A stretch of DNA of 45,940 nt from an uncultured Verrucomicrobiota bacterium (lineage in GTDB: Bacteria; Verrucomicrobiota; Verrucomicrobiia; Opitutales; Seribacteraceae), in contig CACFTI010000017.1 in the NCBI GenBank assembly GCA_902569115.1, positions 1 through 45,940 of the forward strand, written 5' to 3'. The translations under genes were made by a program, and so were the position numbers. Under the pieces are notes generated by a model. It was given only the letters and a program-made list of their open reading frames with translations. It was not told the DNA's origin and searched no databases. Below, piece by piece: positions 32,989-41,866 of the stretch. How positions within the stretch are numbered: position 1 is the first letter of the stretch; the number at the start of each line of letters is the position of its first letter.

Positions 32989-34326
32989 ATGGAATCTAGA
33001 TTCTGGCTCTACGCATATGTTTCATTGGGCGGAGCTGTTCTCTTTGCAAGTGGATATTATCTTGGGCTTTCAGGGGAAAACGACACCAAGATAGAAGCTC
33101 AAAAATTTGTATCGTATCAAAATATAAAAGAATCCCCCAAAGATCTACAAAGGCCAGGAGTAAAAGTTGTATCGCAACCTTCTGCCTCCAGCATGGGTTT
33201 TGATTCCACGGTAGATGAGTCAAATAACCCAGTGGAGGAAAGACAGCGGGGTGGTATTCGGGAAATTCTGGATCAATTTGTGAATGAAACCAACCCAGTT
33301 TACAAATATGCGACATTGGCTGAAGCCATGAAGCAATTAAATCCCGATAATTTGGAGGAAACCCTGGAGGTTTTTGAATCCATTCCATTTGGTTTCGAGA
33401 ATATGCAGGAGTACCGGATGCTTCTTTATGCCTGGAGCCAATTCGACCCTTATGGTGCCATTGATTATTGTAAATCAAGGGCATCAGGGATGGGAGCCGG
33501 GTTTGCAGTGTCAGGGGTTTTGGAAGGTTGGGCATCACGAAGTCCTCAGGATGCACTCGCATGGGTTGAGAAACCTGAAAATCTGGGAATGGCCAAGTTA
33601 TACAATTTTGGGCTTATTAAGGGGTGGGCATCCACGGATCTGGAAGGTGCCTCCGAATATGTAATGAATATGGAAGGAGGTGAGGAGGTGGAAAAACTGG
33701 CAGGCACCCTCGCAGAATTTTACAACAAACGAGGTTTTGGAGAAGCATCCAGGTGGGCAGAAGAAATTGAAAATCCAAAACTGAAGGAAGCCGCTTTCAC
33801 AAAATTAAGCAGGTCACTCGCTCGAGACCAACCAGAGCAGATGGCAAGCTGGTTGGGGGAGCATTCGGATAAGAAATATGCGACTAAGGCTTTTGAGAAT
33901 TTAGGCCTTCGCTGGAGCGAAACGGACCCGGAGTCTGCGATTGATTTCTTTTCTGAACTTCCGGAAGGGAAAAATCAGGAACTTGGAGTAAAAAATATAA
34001 TAGGCAACTGGGCAAAGAAAGATCCTTTAGCTGCTGGAACTTGGCTGAATGAACAACCCGCTGGACCTCGTTTGGATTCGGCCTTGGCAAGTTATGCATC
34101 CACAGTCTCCCGTGATGATGCCGGTTCTGCAATGGAGTGGGCGGTGTCAATTTCAGAGGAAAAACTCCAGCAAAAAACAATTCGTTCGGTGGGGCAGGAG
34201 TGGTACCGGCAGGATAAAGAGTCCGTGGAGGCCTGGTTACCTCAAAGTGGTTTATCGGAAGATTTACAAAAGAGTATCCGCAACCCTCCCAAAAAGAATT
34301 GGTGGCAGAGCTTGCGGGATTTGTAA
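32989..34326 (+). CDS. Membrane-anchored protein with tandem 'W..xDP..A..W' helical repeats
   Basis: 445 residues from the ATG at 32989; a TTG two codons earlier is in frame. One N-terminal transmembrane anchor (about 5-25) is followed by a charged linker and, from about 110, some eight degenerate repeats of about 35 residues. Examples are WASRSPQDALAWVE, WASTDLEGASEYV, LARDQPEQMASWLG, WSETDPESAIDFF, WAKKDPLAAGTWLN and WYRQDKESVEAWL. The repeat resembles TPR/Sel1-like helical hairpins and is common in Verrucomicrobiota as uncharacterised proteins. A periplasmic scaffold role is likely. Its stop is 4 bp from the stop of the convergent lipoprotein gene. Confidence 0.75.
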   Translation: MESRFWLYAYVSLGGAVLFASGYYLGLSGENDTKIEAQKFVSYQNIKESPKDLQRPGVKVVSQPSASSMGFDSTVDESNNPVEERQRGGIREILDQFVNETNPVYKYATLAEAMKQLNPDNLEETLEVFESIPFGFENMQEYRMLLYAWSQFDPYGAIDYCKSRASGMGAGFAVSGVLEGWASRSPQDALAWVEKPENLGMAKLYNFGLIKGWASTDLEGASEYVMNMEGGEEVEKLAGTLAEFYNKRGFGEASRWAEEIENPKLKEAAFTKLSRSLARDQPEQMASWLGEHSDKKYATKAFENLGLRWSETDPESAIDFFSELPEGKNQELGVKNIIGNWAKKDPLAAGTWLNEQPAGPRLDSALASYASTVSRDDAGSAMEWAVSISEEKLQQKTIRSVGQEWYRQDKESVEAWLPQSGLSEDLQKSIRNPPKKNWWQSLRDL

Positions 34327-34330
34327 CTAC

Positions 34331-34624
34331 TTAGCCTGTCTGATTTGTATCCGTTTTTTCCGCTTCCAGTTCTTCACGCAAAATGACGAGATATTTAGCG
34401 GGATTTTTTTGAAATTTGGGAATGCAGGGTTTGCAACAAAATTTGATCAGGGTTCCGTTGTGTTCGTAACTCACGGGCTCTCCCATTTCTCCCAAGTCGC
34501 TTCCGGTGACAATGCAAAAATCAAGGGGATAAAAATTCTCCAGAAGATCTTTTTCAGCCGAATCGGAACAACCATAAAAGAGGCTTAGAAAAACGGAGAT
34601 GACTATACTAATGAATCGGTTCAT
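34331..34624 (-). CDS. Small Cys-rich putative lipoprotein, TRASH/YHS-like
   Basis: 97 residues. The N-terminus MNRFISIVISVFLSLFYGC resembles a lipoprotein signal with Cys19 as the lipidated residue, although F-Y-G-C is not an ideal lipobox. The mature part has C37 in LDFCIVTG and C63-C64-K-P-C67 in IKFCCKPCIPKFQKNPAKYL, the usual layout of TRASH/YHS-like metal-binding modules (C...FCC..C...F..NP..Y). Such modules bind or sense copper and other soft metals. It is last in the DUF1592-DUF1552-DUF1080 operon, 33 nt after the DUF1080 gene. Metal delivery to the haem proteins is possible but unproven. Confidence 0.75.
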   Translation of the reverse strand: MNRFISIVISVFLSLFYGCSDSAEKDLLENFYPLDFCIVTGSDLGEMGEPVSYEHNGTLIKFCCKPCIPKFQKNPAKYLVILREELEAEKTDTNQTG

Positions 34625-34657
34625 AGAAACTGAAGATGTGGGCTGAGTCCATTCTGG

Positions 34658-35296
34658 TCAAGGCTTAGCAGCCTGTTGACTATAATCCCGTGCCCGAAGA
34701 TTTCGAAAACGCACAGTTCCTCCTTTGCCGTGATGCTGAATGCCGAAATGTCCGGAGATGTCCTGGAGGTCACTTGTATCTGCCACGAGCTTGCCATTGA
34801 GATAAGTTTGTACTTTTTGGCCATCACAAATAACCCGAAAATGATTCCATTGGTCCGCAGAAAATAACCCTTGAGTGCGTGCCTGATATTCCGTCTGCGT
34901 GCTCTTGTCTGGATATAGCCACCCGCCCATACCGATCCCATAAATGCCAGCAGGTTTTGCACGGTCAATTTCACACTGATATCCTTTGGGTTTCCCATCA
35001 CCGCCAGACAAGCGGAAGCCAAGCCCAGAATTAAAGCCTGGGTAATCCTGTGGGATGATTACCTCACACTCGACTTCAAAATTTTTCATTTTCTGGTTAC
35101 TGATCACCCAAACATTACGTTTGGAAAATAGATGCAATTCTCCCCCTTTAGCTTCGAATAATTCGACTTTTGTCCTGGGTGTCCAATTGGCAGTCGATTT
35201 ACCATCAAACAGGGATACCCACTTTGTTGTGGTTCGTGATATTCCAGCAGATGTAAATGCCGTAACGGCAAGGATATAGATACTCCAAATTTTCAT
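34658..35296 (-). CDS. Secreted DUF1080 protein
   Basis: 212 residues from the ATG at 35296 (MKIWSIYILAVTAFTSAG signal peptide). An ATG 12 codons earlier overlaps the DUF1552 gene and is less likely. DUF1080 features: WVSLFDGKSTANWTPR, KGGELHLFS, FEVECEVIIPQDYPGFNSGLGFRLSG, GYQCEIDRAKPAGIYGIG, WNHFRVICDGQKVQTYLNGKLVADT and GHFGIQHHGKGGTVRFRNLRA. It is a lectin-like jelly roll, related to but distinct from the copy in the sulfatase operon. The start lies 5 nt after the DUF1552 stop. Substrate or ligand is unknown. Confidence 0.87.
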   Translation of the reverse strand: MKIWSIYILAVTAFTSAGISRTTTKWVSLFDGKSTANWTPRTKVELFEAKGGELHLFSKRNVWVISNQKMKNFEVECEVIIPQDYPGFNSGLGFRLSGGDGKPKGYQCEIDRAKPAGIYGIGMGGWLYPDKSTQTEYQARTQGLFSADQWNHFRVICDGQKVQTYLNGKLVADTSDLQDISGHFGIQHHGKGGTVRFRNLRARDYSQQAAKP

Positions 35297-35301
35297 GGGG
35301 A

Positions 35302-36630
35302 CTAGGACAGGTTCAGGGGACCACCCTTGCAAAGTGCAGGATTACCGAAGGTTTCCAATGGATGTCCAACCGCATGGGCAAGACTGATCAAAAAACGATT
35401 ATGAGCATTATTTTCACAATCCATGGACCTTCCCATTCGGAACCCGAAACCATTGCCTGCGAGAACAAATGGAATATGGTTTAGGGTATGGCTGTTACCC
35501 TTCCCGAGTTCGTTGGTCCAGATGACAAGAGTATGATCAAGCATCGATCCTTTCTGTCCAGGCTCCGGAGTGGTCTCCAGTTTTTTCAGGAGGTATGCGA
35601 GTTCCTCGGCAAACCAAGTATTGATACGTACGAGTTTGTCATAAGCATCTTTATTTTTATCCGGTTCGTGGGAAAGGGTGTGATGGGCATCATCAATGTC
35701 CAACCAGTTCATCTTGGCCTGCCCGACAGATTTGGTGTATTGAAGCGTGGCTACCCTTGCGAAATCATTTACAAAGGAATTGACCAGCATGTCTATTTGT
35801 AATCGGCCGAGTTGTGGGAGATTGTCGTTCTGGTTACGTAATCCTTCAGGTAATTCGGGAGGCTTGGCCGTTAGGTTCGATAGCGATGATCCGTTTGCAT
35901 ACTCTTGATCCATTCGGTTGACCAGTTGGGTATGCTCGATCAAAAGTTTACGGTCAGATTCTGGTAGCTGGTTGGCGACTTTGTTCAAATCTCCCCGCAA
36001 ATCTTCGAGGACGCTGCGGACCTGCTTTTTTTCACGAACATTCCCGTACAGTTTACGATAGGCATCATAAGGGTCGGCTAGCGGAGTAACAGGTTGGTTG
36101 GGGCCATCGTAGGACATACGAGTCCAGGGATCAGCTGTGTCCTGAACGCCGACTCCAAAATGCAGAGCACCAAATCGGGTACGGGTTTCTTCCTGAGATT
36201 GTAAGTGTTTGCTTATTTCACGATCGATGGAAATTCCTTTGGGCCAGCCGGATGGAGTATTGCCGCCGCCCATTACATTTCCGGGAAAAAGTTCGATTCC
36301 AGTGAGCAAACAACTCATCCCTCGCATGTGGTTGTCACCGTCACCTCTCACTTTATTGTGAAGATTCTTCAAAACAAGCATTTTATCGTGAAATGGCTCG
36401 AGTGGTTTAAGAATGGTTTTATGTTCAAAGTCCTCCCCGATCTTTTCAGGCCAAAATTGATCCGGGATTGTCCCGTTCGGGCTGAACATGACAATGAGCC
36501 TTTGTTTCGGGGCAGCGTTCTTTGCGTCTTTTGCAAAGAGACTGGATGATTGAGATAAAACCGGTAAGGAAAGGCTTGAGAGCCCAAGTTGTTTTAGAGC
36601 TGTGCGGCGGTGTATCGGATTTAGTTTCAT
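35302..36630 (-). CDS. DUF1552 Tat-exported protein
   Basis: 442 residues from the ATG at 36630; MKLNPIHRRTALKQLGLSSLSLPVLSQSS is a twin-arginine-type leader (H-R-R-T-A-L). DUF1552 hallmarks: RLIVMFSPNGTIPDQFWPE, MLVLKNLHNKVRGDGDNHMRGMSCLLTG, GISIDREISKHL, RMSYDGPNQPVTPLADPYDAY and LDHTLVIWTNELGKGNSHTLNHIPFVLAGNGFGFRMGR. Like DUF1501 it is alkaline-phosphatase-like and pairs with a cytochrome-bearing partner, here the DUF1592 protein 11 nt upstream. Periplasmic or surface location is expected. No reaction is known. Confidence 0.93.
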   Translation of the reverse strand: MKLNPIHRRTALKQLGLSSLSLPVLSQSSSLFAKDAKNAAPKQRLIVMFSPNGTIPDQFWPEKIGEDFEHKTILKPLEPFHDKMLVLKNLHNKVRGDGDNHMRGMSCLLTGIELFPGNVMGGGNTPSGWPKGISIDREISKHLQSQEETRTRFGALHFGVGVQDTADPWTRMSYDGPNQPVTPLADPYDAYRKLYGNVREKKQVRSVLEDLRGDLNKVANQLPESDRKLLIEHTQLVNRMDQEYANGSSLSNLTAKPPELPEGLRNQNDNLPQLGRLQIDMLVNSFVNDFARVATLQYTKSVGQAKMNWLDIDDAHHTLSHEPDKNKDAYDKLVRINTWFAEELAYLLKKLETTPEPGQKGSMLDHTLVIWTNELGKGNSHTLNHIPFVLAGNGFGFRMGRSMDCENNAHNRFLISLAHAVGHPLETFGNPALCKGGPLNLS

Positions 36631-36641
36631 TGTAGAATCGA

Positions 36642-38930
36642 TTATTTGGCGTAAGCAAAACCATCTGAAGCTCCCTGAAAACAAAGTTTCAGGTAGAGCT
36701 CTTGTATACTCAATTCGCCTTCGTTTAACATTTTCGCAAGTTGATTTATTTCAAGTTTATCGTAGCTCGGGGCTGCTTGTTTGGCAAGATGCATGAAAAG
36801 TTCACTGATAAAAGATTTTGCAGGTTGCGAAGAAGTAAGGGCATGTTGGAGGAGATCATTCGCATCTTGGAATTCCCGTTTCTCTCCTTTGCTATCGAGG
36901 TATTCTACTTTCAAATCAATGGGTTTGCCTTGAATCTGGGTTCTGATTTTGCCGGTTGCATCGAAGTTTTCCAAAACGAATCCTGAGGAATTGATTTGGT
37001 CGTGACAACTCATACAATTTGCAGCCTTGGTCAGTTCAGTTACCTTTTGTCGCATCGTCCAGTTGGGATTAAAATCAGCGTTTCTAAATGAAACGGCTTC
37101 GGTGGGAGGACGAAGGGCCCGGCCCAGTATTTTTCGAGCGGTAAAAACACCCCGGTGTATCGGCGAACTTTCCTCCGCGTAGGAATGACTGGCAAGAATG
37201 TATGGATGGGTGAATAAACCCCTGTGTCCAGTGACCGAGGCATTCAGCTCCACAAAACCGCTTGAATTATTCTCAGCCGGATAGGGTGCTTCGTAAAATT
37301 TCGCGATTCTTTCATTCACCTGAATTTGGTCCATGCTGAGAAATTCCTGCCAGGAAATAGTTTTTTCCCAGATCGACTTTTCAATCCAGCTCAACAGGGA
37401 TCTTCGTAAGTCTAGAGCCAAAGCCGCATTAAACTCAGGATATTTTTTGAGGCTGATGGTGGGTAGCTCTTTATTTTTCATTTCCAGCCAGTGCATCATA
37501 AAGTCGTTGAATTTAGCTTTTGTCCGTGCGTCTTTAAGCATCACTTTGGCCTGACCCTCCACTTGCCATTCCTTGAGCAACTGATCACGGTCAATCAGGC
37601 TGTGTATTCGTTTGTCGGGGATTGAATCCCAGAAATAAAGGGCCATTCTTGAGGCCACCACAAATGGATCTTTATTCTTTTTGGCAAGACTTTGCCATTC
37701 GGGATAGAGGAAGCGTGGTGACTTCAGGGTCAGGAGGACGATTTTTTCGATGGAAATATGTAAGGGTACATCTTCACCAAATTTGGAGTTTATATAGTGA
37801 TCAACTTCTCCTGCAGACAATCTTTCACGAAATGCGTAACGAACAAATTCTTTGGCGAAGGTAATGATTTTCTCTCTTTTCTTTTCGTCTTTTTCATTGG
37901 TTCGAGCAAGTCGCAACATGCGAATCCCCGCAAATTTGGCAGCCTCAAGAGCGGCGTAAGTGATGGATTCATCCCATGTGGAATCTACCTGAATACCGCG
38001 TTCATACCCATGGGAAGCGTCATCAGGAGGAAGCTTTTGCTGGCTTACGAATGAGGGTGGCACAACCTGGGTAAATAAATATTCAGATGGAATAATTTCT
38101 TTCACTCCAACCGGTGTTTTCCAACTTAATTCAATCGAGGCATTTGGATCATCAAATTTAAAGTAGTTGAGTTGAATTGGATAGGGTCTTCCACCGAGGA
38201 GATAGAGTTTGGTATTTTTTTCGCGGAGTACTCCAGCGGTTACCTTTTCATCAATTGTCGGAGGGCCAATGGAACGGTTTACGCTCAGTTCGAAACCGTT
38301 GGGTGATTTAACAAAAAATTCATACCATCCAGATTCACGGGGTAAAACCGAACCCTCCCAATAGACCGAAAATTTCTTTGGATTCATTCCTTCGAGTGCG
38401 GCTTTTTCTCCGTAATTGAAATTGATAAAAGGATCGATTTGATCGGCATGCATTTTCTTACGCTTGTTCATGCCCTCTGCGTTATAATATTTTCCCTTGA
38501 GCCCTTGGACGGGCTTGGAAAGAACGGGCTGTCCTTCAAATTGAGCGAATAAATCGGTCACAGATTGCCGAAATTGCCTGTTGGTTAGACGGGCAAGCTG
38601 GATTCTTGATTCTTTCCGAAAGAGCTCGGGTCTTTGGTAGAAGCTCTGGTAAATAAACCGGGAAACAAGCTCGGCATCCTTACCCTTGACTTCATCCGGG
38701 TCATAATCGGGCATGGTTTTGCCTATGTAATCAGTAAGTTTTTGGAGGGGCCAGTCACCGACCAGAGGCTTTGAGAATTCATCTTCCACTCCTTCACCAC
38801 CTTGGCCATGGCACTCTGCACAATATTGGGCATAAAGTTCTTTCCCTTTATTTAATTCAGGACTACTCCAGATATTCGCACCGCAAAGAGAAGCGATCAT
38901 TACCAAAGCCAAATTTATCCTAAATTGCAT
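36642..38930 (-). CDS. DUF1592/DUF1588/DUF1585 protein with cytochrome c and PA14 domains
   Basis: 762 residues. Signal peptide (1-23), then a cytochrome c module (about 27-96) with Y-C-A-E-C-H-G, a short DUF1587 (about 106-131), a PA14 lectin-like domain (about 142-290: GLKGKYYNAEGM, VYWEGSVLPRESGWYEFFVKSPNGFELSVN), DUF1592 (about 365-490), DUF1588 (about 500-610, including C-M-S-C-H-D-Q-I-N-S-S-G-F near 650) and DUF1585 (about 690-760). PA14 often binds carbohydrate, so this links a glycan-binding module to a haem protein. It is the first gene of a four-gene unit with DUF1552, DUF1080 and the Cys-rich lipoprotein. Confidence 0.92.
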   Translation of the reverse strand: MQFRINLALVMIASLCGANIWSSPELNKGKELYAQYCAECHGQGGEGVEDEFSKPLVGDWPLQKLTDYIGKTMPDYDPDEVKGKDAELVSRFIYQSFYQRPELFRKESRIQLARLTNRQFRQSVTDLFAQFEGQPVLSKPVQGLKGKYYNAEGMNKRKKMHADQIDPFINFNYGEKAALEGMNPKKFSVYWEGSVLPRESGWYEFFVKSPNGFELSVNRSIGPPTIDEKVTAGVLREKNTKLYLLGGRPYPIQLNYFKFDDPNASIELSWKTPVGVKEIIPSEYLFTQVVPPSFVSQQKLPPDDASHGYERGIQVDSTWDESITYAALEAAKFAGIRMLRLARTNEKDEKKREKIITFAKEFVRYAFRERLSAGEVDHYINSKFGEDVPLHISIEKIVLLTLKSPRFLYPEWQSLAKKNKDPFVVASRMALYFWDSIPDKRIHSLIDRDQLLKEWQVEGQAKVMLKDARTKAKFNDFMMHWLEMKNKELPTISLKKYPEFNAALALDLRRSLLSWIEKSIWEKTISWQEFLSMDQIQVNERIAKFYEAPYPAENNSSGFVELNASVTGHRGLFTHPYILASHSYAEESSPIHRGVFTARKILGRALRPPTEAVSFRNADFNPNWTMRQKVTELTKAANCMSCHDQINSSGFVLENFDATGKIRTQIQGKPIDLKVEYLDSKGEKREFQDANDLLQHALTSSQPAKSFISELFMHLAKQAAPSYDKLEINQLAKMLNEGELSIQELYLKLCFQGASDGFAYAK

Positions 38931-38941
38931 CCAAATCAGGA

Positions 38942-38956
38942 TAAAAGATTCTTTTA
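38942..38956. promoter_or_regulatory. 7-1-7 inverted repeat upstream of the DUF1592 gene
   Basis: TAAAAGATTCTTTTA has perfect 7-bp arms around one central base and ends 12 bp before the DUF1592 gene start. A/T-rich repeats of this size are expected by chance now and then, so it is only a candidate operator. No clear -35/-10 pair was found with it. Confidence 0.25.
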
Positions 38957-39019
38957 AAAATCCAATGTCTAATGAAATATTAAGCTAAGATTGTTTTAAA
39001 AGGAAAGGGAGGGGTGTAA

Positions 39020-39604
39020 TTATGAAATCCGTTGCCAAAGAAACATCCATTCTTCGTTTTTACGACCATCAAAATGGCGTGGTTTCCAGTCTTCGATTAA
39101 TTTTAACTCTGGATCAAACCGGTTAATGATTTCTTCCCGACTAGCCCCAAAGGGAGGACCATCCTCGTCCAGCGGGAATATGAAATGAATTGCCAGAAAA
39201 TAGCCGCCCGGCTTTAACCAGTTCAGTAATGACTTCGCGTACTCTTCCCTTCGATCGGGATCAATCGCACAATACAAAGTATGCTCAAAGATTAAATCAT
39301 AGGGTTCTTGAGGTTTTTCATCCAGAAAATTGCCTGGGAAAAAAGCCAGGTTGGGCAGAGAATCATATTTCTTTCGGGCATCGGTTAAAGCAAGGTCTGC
39401 GAGGTCCAGACCGGTGGTTTCAAATCCTGCGGTTGCCCAGGCGGAAGCGTCATGTCCGCGCCCGCATCCGGGGACCAGCACCCTTGTTTCCGGATCAAGT
39501 GTCTGTATTTTGAGCCAGTCCACCAATCCCGGAGCCGGCTTTCCTTTATCCCAAGGCGTGTCTTCTGTCTGATATCTTTCCTGCCAGTCTGTTTCTTTCG
39601 TCAT
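39020..39604 (-). CDS. TPMT-family SAM-dependent methyltransferase
   Basis: 194 residues. The N-terminus WQERYQTEDTPWDKGKPAPGL is typical of the thiopurine methyltransferase family. LVPGCGRGHDASAWATAGFETTGLDLADLAL carries the SAM-binding glycine loop and acidic end of strand 2. DLIFEHTLYCAIDPDRREEYAKSLLNWLKPGGYFLAIHF gives motifs II and III. Bacterial members methylate small thiols, selenium or tellurium compounds. No signal peptide; cytosolic. It ends 90 nt before the DUF1592 gene on the same strand. Apparently not part of the glycan set. Confidence 0.88.
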   Translation of the reverse strand: MTKETDWQERYQTEDTPWDKGKPAPGLVDWLKIQTLDPETRVLVPGCGRGHDASAWATAGFETTGLDLADLALTDARKKYDSLPNLAFFPGNFLDEKPQEPYDLIFEHTLYCAIDPDRREEYAKSLLNWLKPGGYFLAIHFIFPLDEDGPPFGASREEIINRFDPELKLIEDWKPRHFDGRKNEEWMFLWQRIS

Positions 39605-39628
39605 CCGGCACAGTATTGAGCTTGTTTC

Positions 39629-40273
39629 TTATTTTAGCAACGCCTTGAGTTGATGATCATGTGTTTTTCGCAAAAACAAGATGGATAAAACCGAACCCAG
39701 AAGGGCGAGAGCCATATCTGACTGGGTATCCCAAACATACCCTTGGGTCCCTAAAAAAGCGTCTGCATCCTGTCCTATAATTTCCGCAGCCCACCACTCG
39801 ATCAATTCATAAAAAGCGCTGAATGCCAGACAGATGGAAATGATGATAGAATTTCGCCATCCATCGCCATTTACGACCTTTTTGCGTAAAAGAATCTCTC
39901 TGGCAATCAGGGCGGGCACGAATCCCTGCATTAAGTGGCCGACCTTATCATAGTTGTTTCTTTCCCATCCAAAGAACTCACTGATCCAGTCAAATAAAGG
40001 AACTTCCGCATAGGTATATTTTGCACCCACCATCAGCACAATACAGTGGAGCAGAACCCAAAAGTAGAGTAGGGGAGTAAGGGGGAACGACATACGGGTT
40101 TTCGCCATAACCCAAAGACCAATAATCGCCGGTCCCGCTTCCAAAACCCAGGTCAGTCGATCTTTTGGTTCCATGCCTGACCAAATGAAAACGCTAAAAA
40201 AAAGTCCGAGCCATAGATAAGCTTTACTGGAAAGTGATTCAGGTTGCTTCACGGTTTTTATATCTTTTGCCAT
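39629..40273 (-). CDS. DUF2238 (YjdF-type) membrane protein
   Basis: 214 residues with six hydrophobic segments beginning at about 15, 38, 55 and later 105, 130, 178. Conserved family strings include YTYAEVPLFDWISEFFGWERNNYDKVGHLMQGFVPALIARE and AFSAFYELIEWWAAEIIGQDADAFLGTQGYVWDTQSDMALALLGS, matching DUF2238 (YjdF of E. coli). The function of this family is unknown. The first 35 nt overlap the end of the acyltransferase gene (40239-40273), indicating translational coupling. Confidence 0.9.
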   Translation of the reverse strand: MAKDIKTVKQPESLSSKAYLWLGLFFSVFIWSGMEPKDRLTWVLEAGPAIIGLWVMAKTRMSFPLTPLLYFWVLLHCIVLMVGAKYTYAEVPLFDWISEFFGWERNNYDKVGHLMQGFVPALIAREILLRKKVVNGDGWRNSIIISICLAFSAFYELIEWWAAEIIGQDADAFLGTQGYVWDTQSDMALALLGSVLSILFLRKTHDHQLKALLK

Positions 40274-41861
40274 TTAATAAAGTTCCGATGACGGTGTAAC
40301 GGATCAAGTATTGGTAGGATAGCAGCAGTAAAAGGCAAGTGACTATACAAACGAAGATAAGCTTGATAATTCCGGGTATTGCCCAGTCTGCGACCAAGAA
40401 TTGTATTATTTGTATGAGAGGCAGGTGGGCAATGTAGAGCCAGTAAGAGGAATCAGAAACAAAACGAATTTTTGAATTCTCCCTGGAGAACCATTTCCGA
40501 AATAGACCCATCAGCCCAAAAATCATCAGCCATGCAAAGATGGCTGAGCAAAGGGAGATCAGTTCATAGTTCCAGGATTTGTCTTTTTCTTCGATTACAA
40601 CTAACGCTGTAAAAAAAAGAATGGTGGCGAAAGCAAAGCAGACCGGCCAAAAACGGCCGACTTTTTGATGGAAATCTTTAAAAGGAAAGCAGATTGCACC
40701 GTATCCAAAGAAGACCGCATAATACCCCAATTTAATCCAGTCAGGCTGGAGAAAGACAGCAGTCGATGGCCCAAATACCCCATCGTCTCCATTTCCCATG
40801 TATAACTGAGCCAAGTAGGTTAGGGGGATCAACCATAAGAGTCGTAGGGGAGATTCAGCAAGCCACTTGTTTATCCCAAGGTCAGGTAGAAATTTGAGTG
40901 CCCAGGCAAAAATGACAAACCCGAGTGTGAGATAAATTAAATCATAGAGAAACCAGAGATGGTGGGTGCAGAATTGACCAAACATAAAATAATTACGAGC
41001 GAACCATCCGTTCCTTTCATCGAGAGAGGAAAGATCAGTGGCGAGTAATTCTCTTACCTGCTTTCTTCCTTCACTAATTTTCATCCAGTTAAATGGAATT
41101 TCTAAAATATCCTTTGCCACCCACTCGGTTATGGCTTGATTAGCCATCATGGCCTGCTCGGGAAGAGCACCATCTTTGTTTTTGAGCATAGGGTTGGCTC
41201 CGAGTTCAAGAAGGGTTTCGACCGATTCTGTCTGGCCAAAAAAAGCAGCCACCAATAGCGGAGTTGATTGATGACCGTCTTTCGAATTCAAGTTTGCTCC
41301 CTTATCTGCAAGCAGCCTGATTGTTTCCACTCGATTCATGACTGCCGCCCAATGAAGCGGAGTGAACTCCTTATCGTACTTTCCATTGATATCAGCATCC
41401 TTTTGAAGCCACTCCCTTATTTCCTTTAAATTTCCTTGTCGGGCAGCTCCACCAAGATCATTAGGAACTTGATATTCAGGATTTATGATAGTGTTTTTTA
41501 AGGTTCCGCTTTGGTTTTCTTCCTTACTTAAAAAAGCTCCCATGTTATTGAGAATGGGGAAGAGTAAGGCTCCGAATATAAAAAAAGGTAAGACAATCCG
41601 CCTGGACCTGTTTTCCAATAGACCGAGAGTGCCTCTTTTTTGCCACATCATCCTCGTGAAGAAACCACTAACAAAGAAAAAGAGAGACATCCTAAATCCA
41701 TGGATGAACATAAGCGGAATCATGTAAATCTCTGATTGATCATTATCCTGAACCGGCCAGATGGGAATGGGGGTAAAGGAAAGCAATCCATGGAGAACGA
41801 TGCCCAGCAACATGGCAAAAGCCCGCAGAGCGTCGAGGTCGTGATATCGTGTTTTTTCCAA
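40239..41861 (-). CDS. Acyltransferase-3 family membrane protein with inserted ankyrin repeats
   Basis: 540 residues from a TTG at 41861; no ATG lies in frame upstream before a stop. The N-terminus YHDLDALRAFAMLLGIVLHG with His24 is the acyltransferase-3 signature (OpgC/OatA-like). FMSL-FFFVSGFF and RSRRIVLPFFIFGALLFP complete the first three helices. Residues about 136-250 are three or so ankyrin repeats (GAARQGNLKEIREWL, FTPLHWAAVMNRVETIRLLADKGANLN, STPLLVAAFFGQTESVETLLELGANP) set in the loop after helix 3. Helices resume near 290. The enzyme family moves acyl groups onto sugars or glucans across the membrane; the ankyrin insert suggests a protein partner. Confidence 0.88.
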   Translation of the reverse strand: MEKTRYHDLDALRAFAMLLGIVLHGLLSFTPIPIWPVQDNDQSEIYMIPLMFIHGFRMSLFFFVSGFFTRMMWQKRGTLGLLENRSRRIVLPFFIFGALLFPILNNMGAFLSKEENQSGTLKNTIINPEYQVPNDLGGAARQGNLKEIREWLQKDADINGKYDKEFTPLHWAAVMNRVETIRLLADKGANLNSKDGHQSTPLLVAAFFGQTESVETLLELGANPMLKNKDGALPEQAMMANQAITEWVAKDILEIPFNWMKISEGRKQVRELLATDLSSLDERNGWFARNYFMFGQFCTHHLWFLYDLIYLTLGFVIFAWALKFLPDLGINKWLAESPLRLLWLIPLTYLAQLYMGNGDDGVFGPSTAVFLQPDWIKLGYYAVFFGYGAICFPFKDFHQKVGRFWPVCFAFATILFFTALVVIEEKDKSWNYELISLCSAIFAWLMIFGLMGLFRKWFSRENSKIRFVSDSSYWLYIAHLPLIQIIQFLVADWAIPGIIKLIFVCIVTCLLLLLSYQYLIRYTVIGTLLNGKRYKNREAT

Positions 41862-41866
41862 TTTTA

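Noticed and set aside
32996..33562. A 188-residue minus-strand open frame opposite the repeat protein
   Set aside because: The plus-strand gene has a clear anchor and repeats. The opposite frame shows unstructured composition and no start signal.
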